Shown here one piece after another: positions 22,471 to 27,204 of a stretch of DNA of 27,204 nucleotides. The translations under genes were made by a program, and so were the position numbers. A model generated the notes under the pieces. That model worked only from the letters and a program-made list of their open reading frames with translations, was not told the origin of the DNA and did no database searches. Positions within the stretch are counted from its first letter, which is position 1. The number at the start of each line of letters is the position of its first letter. The DNA comes from CALFXN01 sp937957815 (GTDB lineage Bacteria; Synergistota; Synergistia; Synergistales; Aminobacteriaceae): NCBI GenBank assembly GCA_036788195.1, contig DAIQNX010000041.1, positions 1-27,204 of the forward strand, written 5' to 3'.

Positions 22471-23715
22471 ATGACGCAGATGACGACGATCGATACGGAA
22501 CGGGCACAGCGCGGGCGCCACAAGATTGAATGGGCCTGGCAGTTCATGCCCGTTCTCCAGAACCTCCTGAAGCGCTACGGAAACGAAAGGCCATTCAGCG
22601 GACACAATATCGGGGCGTGCCTCCATCTCGAGGCGAAGACGGCGTGCCTTCTCGAAACGCTGCGAAAACTCGGCGCCAATGTCTACGCCGCCGGGAGCAA
22701 TCCGCTTTCGACGCAGGACGACGTCTGCGAGGCGCTGCGCAGCGAAGGCATGGCTGTATACAGCCGTCACGGAATGTCGACGGAGGAGTACTTCGAGAAC
22801 CTTCACGCGGTGCTGCGGCACGATCTCGACATCATCATCGACGACGGAGCCGATCTCGTCGCGACGATGCATACCGACTACAAAGAGAAACTTTCACGGA
22901 TTCTCGGAGGCTCCGAAGAGACGACGACAGGCGTGAAGCGTCTGAAGGCCATGCACGCGGACGGCGTCCTCGCGTTTCCGATGATCTCGGTGAACGACGC
23001 CAAAAGCAAGTTCCTTTTCGACAACAGGTATGGAACGGGACAGTCGGTCTGGGACGGAATCATGAGGACGACGAACATGCTCGTCGCCGGAAAGACCGTC
23101 GTCGTCGCCGGATACGGCTGGTGCGGCCGCGGCGTTGCGCTCCGCGCGAAGGCGCTCGGAGCGCGGGTCATCATCACCGAGATCGATCCGCATCGTGCGT
23201 TCGAGGCCGTTATGGACGGATGCGACGTCATGACGATGGAACAGGCCGCTCCTCTCGGAGATATGTTCCTGACGCTGACAGGGAACCGCAAGGTGATCCG
23301 TCGCGAGCATTTCGAAAAGATGAAGAACGGGGCCGTACTCGCGAATGCCGGGCATTTCGATGTCGAGGTCTGGAAACCCGACCTCACGGAACTCTCTCTC
23401 TCTGTCGAAACCATTCGAGACAACGTCGAAGTCTTCAGGATGCGCGACGGAAGAAACCTGTTCCTTCTCGGAGAAGGGCGCCTCGTCAACCTCGCCTGCG
23501 GCGACGGTCATCCCATAGAGATCATGGATCTGAGCTTCGGAATGCAGCTCGAGTCCGCACTGTACATCTCCCGGAATTCGCTTCGGCCCGGAGTGTACGA
23601 CGTCCCCGAAGAACTCGACCTGCGGATCATGAGAACGAAACTCGAATCGGGCGGCATCCGTCTCGAAACGCTTCTTCCCGAACAGGAAGCGTATATGAAG
23701 GGATGGCAGGAGTGA
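22471..23715 (+). CDS. ahcY: Adenosylhomocysteinase (short, archaeal/Thermotoga-like form)
   Basis: An NAD-dependent enzyme that cleaves S-adenosylhomocysteine to homocysteine and a nucleoside. The protein has 414 residues. Motifs include GACLHLEAKTACL, NPLSTQDDVCEAL, DDGADLVATMH, VNDAKSKFLFDNRYGTGQS (NAD- and substrate-contacting Lys), the Rossmann loop VVVAGYGWCGRGVA near 211, and ANAGHFDVEV. It lacks the roughly 40-residue insertion and the C-terminal lysine/tyrosine dimer tail of eukaryotic-type enzymes, as in Thermotoga and archaea. Because an MTA/SAH deaminase follows 1 nt downstream, its real substrate could be S-inosylhomocysteine, as known for a Methanocaldococcus relative; this cannot be settled by eye. 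A second in-frame ATG lies at 22480. Confidence 0.94.
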   Translation: MTQMTTIDTERAQRGRHKIEWAWQFMPVLQNLLKRYGNERPFSGHNIGACLHLEAKTACLLETLRKLGANVYAAGSNPLSTQDDVCEALRSEGMAVYSRHGMSTEEYFENLHAVLRHDLDIIIDDGADLVATMHTDYKEKLSRILGGSEETTTGVKRLKAMHADGVLAFPMISVNDAKSKFLFDNRYGTGQSVWDGIMRTTNMLVAGKTVVVAGYGWCGRGVALRAKALGARVIITEIDPHRAFEAVMDGCDVMTMEQAAPLGDMFLTLTGNRKVIRREHFEKMKNGAVLANAGHFDVEVWKPDLTELSLSVETIRDNVEVFRMRDGRNLFLLGEGRLVNLACGDGHPIEIMDLSFGMQLESALYISRNSLRPGVYDVPEELDLRIMRTKLESGGIRLETLLPEQEAYMKGWQE

Positions 23716-23716
23716 T

Positions 23717-25000
23717 ATGACGACACTGTTCCGGGATGTCTTCTATCTCGACGTCGAGGCGGAAAAAACAGCCCGCGGGGACATTCTTGTCGAGGGAGAC
23801 CGGATCAGAAGCCTCTCAGGACCGCGAACACTTCCCGCAGCAGACGAAACGATCGACGGAAACGGCCGCGTCGCTCTCCTTCCGGCATTCGTCAATTGCC
23901 ATACACACGCGGCGATGACGCTTCTCCGCGGTCTCGGGGAGGAGAAGCCGCTCATGGACTGGCTCAAGGAACGCATCTGGCCCCTCGAGGCCCATCTGAC
24001 GCCGGATGATATCTACTGGGGAACGATGTCCGCCATGATCGAGATGGTTTCCTGCGGCGTCGGCTGCTTTGCGGACATGTATTTCGAGATGTCGGAGGTC
24101 GCGCGGGCTTCGCAGGAAGTCGGAATGCGGTGCGGCCTCTGCCGAGGAATCGTCACCGACGATCGGAAGAGGCTCGACGAGAACCTTTCCCTGTACGACC
24201 GGTGGCACGGCAGGAACGGACGCGTCACGGTCCAGCTCGGTCCTCACGCGCCGTATACCGTTCCGTTCGAATATCTGAAGGAGATCACCGCAATAGCCCG
24301 GGAACGCGGCATCCATGTCCAGATGCACTTCCTCGAGACGAAATGGGAGCTTGAGTACATCGCAAACGATCTCGGTATGTCGCCGATGGAATATCTCGAG
24401 GAATCCGGAATTCTCGACGTCCCGGGGGCGATTCTCGCCCATTGCGTCTGGCTTCCTCCCGAGATTGCCGAAAAGCTCCCCCGTTCCGTGACGATCGTCC
24501 ACAACCCTAAGAGCAATCTCAAACTCGGGAGCGGGCTCTTTCCCTGGAGGGATTTTCGCGTGCGCGGCGTGCAGGTTGCGCTCGGAACCGACGGAGCGGC
24601 GAGCAACAACAGGCTCGATATGCTCGACGAAGCCCGTTTCGCATCGCTGGTGCACAAGGGCCGGACGCTCGATCCGACGGAGGCTCGCGCGTGGGACGTT
24701 CTTCGGGCCGCGACGCTTGCGGGATACAGGGCGCTCGGGTTCGAGAAAACCGGTCTTATCCGAGAGGGGTGGACCGCCGATTTCGCGATGTTCGACATCG
24801 ATTCTCCGCGATACGTGGGCGTCGACGAATCGAACCTCGCGGAGTTCCTCGTCTATTCGGGATCGAGCAGGGATGTGACGGGAACGATGGTCGACGGAAA
24901 ATGGCCGTACAGGAACGGAGTCTTCTCCGTGGACGTCGGGAACGCGCTCGAACGCGCGAAGGAAACACGCCGCTCGCTGATCCGACGGGCGACTGAATGA
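23717..25000 (+). CDS. mtaD: 5'-methylthioadenosine/S-adenosylhomocysteine deaminase
   Basis: An amidohydrolase that deaminates methylthioadenosine and S-adenosylhomocysteine to the inosine forms. The protein has 427 residues. Metal ligands are visible: His62 and His64 (NCHTH), His204 in MHFLET with Glu207, His242-type AHCVW, and Asp292 in LGTDGAASNNRLDML. LGPHAPYT and HNPKSNLKLGSG are family signatures that separate MtaD from guanine deaminase and other relatives. GGAG lies just before ATG 23717, 1 nt after the ahcY stop. With mtnA and ahcY it forms a recycling set for methylthioadenosine and S-adenosylhomocysteine. Confidence 0.92.
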   Translation: MTTLFRDVFYLDVEAEKTARGDILVEGDRIRSLSGPRTLPAADETIDGNGRVALLPAFVNCHTHAAMTLLRGLGEEKPLMDWLKERIWPLEAHLTPDDIYWGTMSAMIEMVSCGVGCFADMYFEMSEVARASQEVGMRCGLCRGIVTDDRKRLDENLSLYDRWHGRNGRVTVQLGPHAPYTVPFEYLKEITAIARERGIHVQMHFLETKWELEYIANDLGMSPMEYLEESGILDVPGAILAHCVWLPPEIAEKLPRSVTIVHNPKSNLKLGSGLFPWRDFRVRGVQVALGTDGAASNNRLDMLDEARFASLVHKGRTLDPTEARAWDVLRAATLAGYRALGFEKTGLIREGWTADFAMFDIDSPRYVGVDESNLAEFLVYSGSSRDVTGTMVDGKWPYRNGVFSVDVGNALERAKETRRSLIRRATE

Positions 25001-25014
25001 GGGAGCGTGGGAAC

Positions 25015-27204
25015 ATGCAGTGGAGAACTGGAAAGGAAATTCGCAAGGCATTCATCGATTTCTGGGTTTCCAAGGGAAGCCGGCACTATCCCAGCTTTTC
25101 CCTGATTCCGGACGACCCGACGCTTCTTTTCACGATAGCGGGTATGGTTCCGTTCAAGCCCTACTATCTCGGCATCATGAAGCCCGAAGTCACGCGCGCC
25201 GTCACTTCGCAGAAGTGCGTCCGGACGAACGATATCGATAACGTCGGACGGACGGCGCGCCATCATACCTTTTTCGAGATGCTCGGAAACTTCAGCTGGG
25301 GCGATTACTTCAAATACGAGGCGATCTCGTGGGCGTGGGAGTTCCTCACGGAGGTCATCGGCCTCGACGGTTCCCGAATGTATGCAACGATCTACAAGGA
25401 TGACGAAGAGGCGTACTCGGTCTGGCGGCATACGGTCGGCCTTCCCGACGAACGGATTTACAGGTTCGACAAGAGCGAGAACTTCTGGTTCATGGGAAAT
25501 CAGGGTCCCTGCGGTCCATGCTCCGAAATCCTGTACGATCAGGGACCTTCGTTCTCCTGCGGCAAGCCCGGATGCGCGGTCGGCTGTAATTGCGACAGGT
25601 ACCTCGAGATCTGGAACCTCGTCTTCACGCAGTTCGATCTCCAGAAAGACGGTTCCCTTCAGCCGTTGCCGAAGAACAATATCGACACCGGGATGGGGCT
25701 CGAACGGCTGACGTCGATCGTTCAGGGCGTACGGACGGATTTCGAGACGGATCTCTTCCGTCCGATCATCGATCACGTCTGTTCCTCGGCGGGCATCACA
25801 TATGGCGCCTCATCGAAATCCGATCTCGCGGCGCGCGTGATTTCTGACCATCTTCGTTCCGTCGCGTTCATGATCGCCGACGGCATTCTTCCGGCCAACG
25901 ACGGACGAGGATACGTCCTTCGCAGACTCCTTCGCCGCGCCGCGCGCTACGGGAAGCTCTTGGGATTTGACCGTCCGTTCCTTCTCGATTTCCTCCCGGA
26001 CGTTCTTTCGGCCATGCAGGATCCGTACATCGAACTCGTCGACAATCGCCTGACAATCGAACAGATCATCGATGTCGAGGAACGGCGATTCCTTCGGACT
26101 CTCCAGCAGGGAACGGAACTTCTGGACGGAGAGATCTCGACGCTCCGCGGCCGGGGAGAAACGGAAATCCCCGGAGACGTCGCCTTTGTCCTGTACGATA
26201 CGTACGGATTCCCGTACGAACTGACGCTTGAAATCGCGCAGGAACAAGCCATGACGGTCGACAAAGCCGGGTTCGACGCTTCGATGGAAGAACAGCGCGT
26301 CCGCGCCCGAGCCGCGAGCAAGCATGTCCGGAGTGAATTCACGGGAGACGTCTATTCGGAGATCCTGAATTCCTCGGGCAACACCGATTTCGTCGGTTAC
26401 GACCGTTCGGAGATCGAGACTCCCGTCCTCGCGATCGTGAAGAAGGGCGAACGAGTGTCGTCTCTGGAGAAGGGCACGTCAGGCGAGATCGTGCTCCGCA
26501 AAACCGCATTCTACGCGGAAAAAGGAGGACAGATCGGCGATACCGGCTTCATCAGGGGACCGCATTCCGTTCTCGAGGTCGTCGACACCGTCGTTCAGCA
26601 CGGATCGCTGTCCATCCACAAGGTGAAGGTTCTCGACGGGGAAATCCGCGAAGGAGAGACTGTCGTCGGATCCGTAAACGTCGAACGGCGCGATTCGATC
26701 CGCAAGAACCACACGGCGACGCATCTCCTCCACGAGGCGCTCGGAAGAGTTCTCGGCGGACATGTCCGCCAGGCCGGTTCGCTCGTGAGCGAAAAATCCC
26801 TGCGCTTCGATTTCACGCATTACGACGCGATGACGCAGCAGCAGATCGCCGAGGTCGAAAAGATCGTCAACGAGCGCATTCAGGATAATACCTCGCTCGA
26901 GGTTTCCGAGAGCGATATGGAACACGCCAGGGAACTCGGGGCAAAGGCGCTCTTTGAGGAAAAATACGGCGACATCGTCCGGATCGTCCAGATTCCCGGT
27001 TTTTCTTCCGAATTGTGCGGCGGCCTTCACGTCGACGCGACCGGCGACATCGGACTCTTCAAGATCGTCAGGGAGGAAAGCGTGGGATCCGGAACGCGAC
27101 GGATTACCGCCGTTACCGGAATGGAGGCGTTTTTCCTCTTTCAGCGCCAGTCTCGGACGACCGCGAAGATCGCGGGACTGCTCACTGCTCCCGAAGAGGG
27201 ACGC
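25015..27204 (+). CDS. alaS: Alanine--tRNA ligase (3' end beyond window)
   Basis: Charges tRNA-Ala. ATG 25015 has GGGAG 9 nt upstream, and 730 codons are open to the window edge out of about 870-880 expected; the end of the C-Ala domain is missing. The class II core shows TIAGMVPFKPYYLG, RHHTFFEMLGNFSWGDYFK (motif 2), SENFWFMGNQGPCGPCSEI, and NNIDTGMGLERL (motif 3, near 223-234). The editing domain has the zinc set His566-His570 (HTATH) and Cys668-His672 (CGGLH). An extra cysteine cluster at GPSFSCGKPGCAVGCNC (about 181-197) looks like an additional metal site, as in several bacterial AlaS enzymes. It is 14 nt downstream of mtaD and probably co-transcribed. Confidence 0.97.
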   Translation, partial: MQWRTGKEIRKAFIDFWVSKGSRHYPSFSLIPDDPTLLFTIAGMVPFKPYYLGIMKPEVTRAVTSQKCVRTNDIDNVGRTARHHTFFEMLGNFSWGDYFKYEAISWAWEFLTEVIGLDGSRMYATIYKDDEEAYSVWRHTVGLPDERIYRFDKSENFWFMGNQGPCGPCSEILYDQGPSFSCGKPGCAVGCNCDRYLEIWNLVFTQFDLQKDGSLQPLPKNNIDTGMGLERLTSIVQGVRTDFETDLFRPIIDHVCSSAGITYGASSKSDLAARVISDHLRSVAFMIADGILPANDGRGYVLRRLLRRAARYGKLLGFDRPFLLDFLPDVLSAMQDPYIELVDNRLTIEQIIDVEERRFLRTLQQGTELLDGEISTLRGRGETEIPGDVAFVLYDTYGFPYELTLEIAQEQAMTVDKAGFDASMEEQRVRARAASKHVRSEFTGDVYSEILNSSGNTDFVGYDRSEIETPVLAIVKKGERVSSLEKGTSGEIVLRKTAFYAEKGGQIGDTGFIRGPHSVLEVVDTVVQHGSLSIHKVKVLDGEIREGETVVGSVNVERRDSIRKNHTATHLLHEALGRVLGGHVRQAGSLVSEKSLRFDFTHYDAMTQQQIAEVEKIVNERIQDNTSLEVSESDMEHARELGAKALFEEKYGDIVRIVQIPGFSSELCGGLHVDATGDIGLFKIVREESVGSGTRRITAVTGMEAFFLFQRQSRTTAKIAGLLTAPEEGR

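Noticed and set aside
22530..23720. Long alternative open frame across ahcY
   Set aside because: It is an arginine-rich shadow frame produced by the GC-rich codon pattern of ahcY; the ahcY frame has every family motif.
1..27204. CRISPR arrays, tRNA or rRNA genes, insertion sequences, prophage or defence genes
   Set aside because: No regular repeats, no tRNA-like folds and no transposase or phage protein signatures were seen; intergenic space is small and accounted for.

Overview
The window is about 27 kb of GC-rich (roughly 57-60%) bacterial chromosome, assembled with four 100-N gaps. It carries an envelope-spanning type IV pilus system with an outer-membrane secretin, so the cell is a diderm. 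It also carries genes of Firmicutes-like character: an Asp23/Gls24 protein, a CD1247-N/zinc-ribbon protein next to efp, and an MTA/SAH deaminase. That mixture fits Synergistota best (my inference, about 60%). A diderm Firmicutes-related lineage is the main alternative.

Left end, minus strand (1-2543): a serine biosynthesis operon. It holds serA (long, ACT-type phosphoglycerate dehydrogenase) followed 2 nt later by a histidine-phosphatase-family protein that resembles the metal-independent phosphoserine phosphatase of Hydrogenobacter. The roughly 230-nt serA leader is the most exciting element here. It has a good sigma-70 promoter, a 37-codon leader peptide with 10 serine codons (four in a row), an intrinsic terminator ending just before the serA ribosome binding site, and an upstream strand that can form a 12-bp antiterminator with the terminator's 5' arm. 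Together this reads as ribosome-mediated transcription attenuation responding to serine, analogous to the trp, his and leu leaders.

Centre, plus strand (2576-17680): a type IV pilus locus. In order it holds pilB (extension ATPase with a c-di-GMP-type MshEN domain), pilT, pilC (own extended -10 promoter), pilA, three further prepilin-like genes (PilV-, PilW- and PilX-like), pilY1, a small exported orphan, pilM, pilN, pilO, a PilP/GspC-like gene and pilQ, ending in a strong terminator. Many joints are 4-nt ATGA overlaps, so translation is coupled. The distal two-thirds of pilA and the orphan after pilY1 are clearly lower in GC than their surroundings.

Right end, plus strand (17756-27204): housekeeping genes. 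They are efp, a CD1247-like zinc-ribbon protein, an Asp23/Gls24 protein, a two-helix membrane protein, nusB, xseA (broken by a gap), an S-adenosylmethionine by-product recycling set (mtnA, ahcY, mtaD) and alaS, which runs off the right edge.

Gaps 1 and 2 are flanked by identical 55-bp sequences and are almost certainly unmerged contig ends rather than missing DNA. Gaps 3 (pilY1) and 4 (xseA) have no such overlap and hide real sequence. No tRNA, rRNA, CRISPR array, transposase or phage gene was seen.
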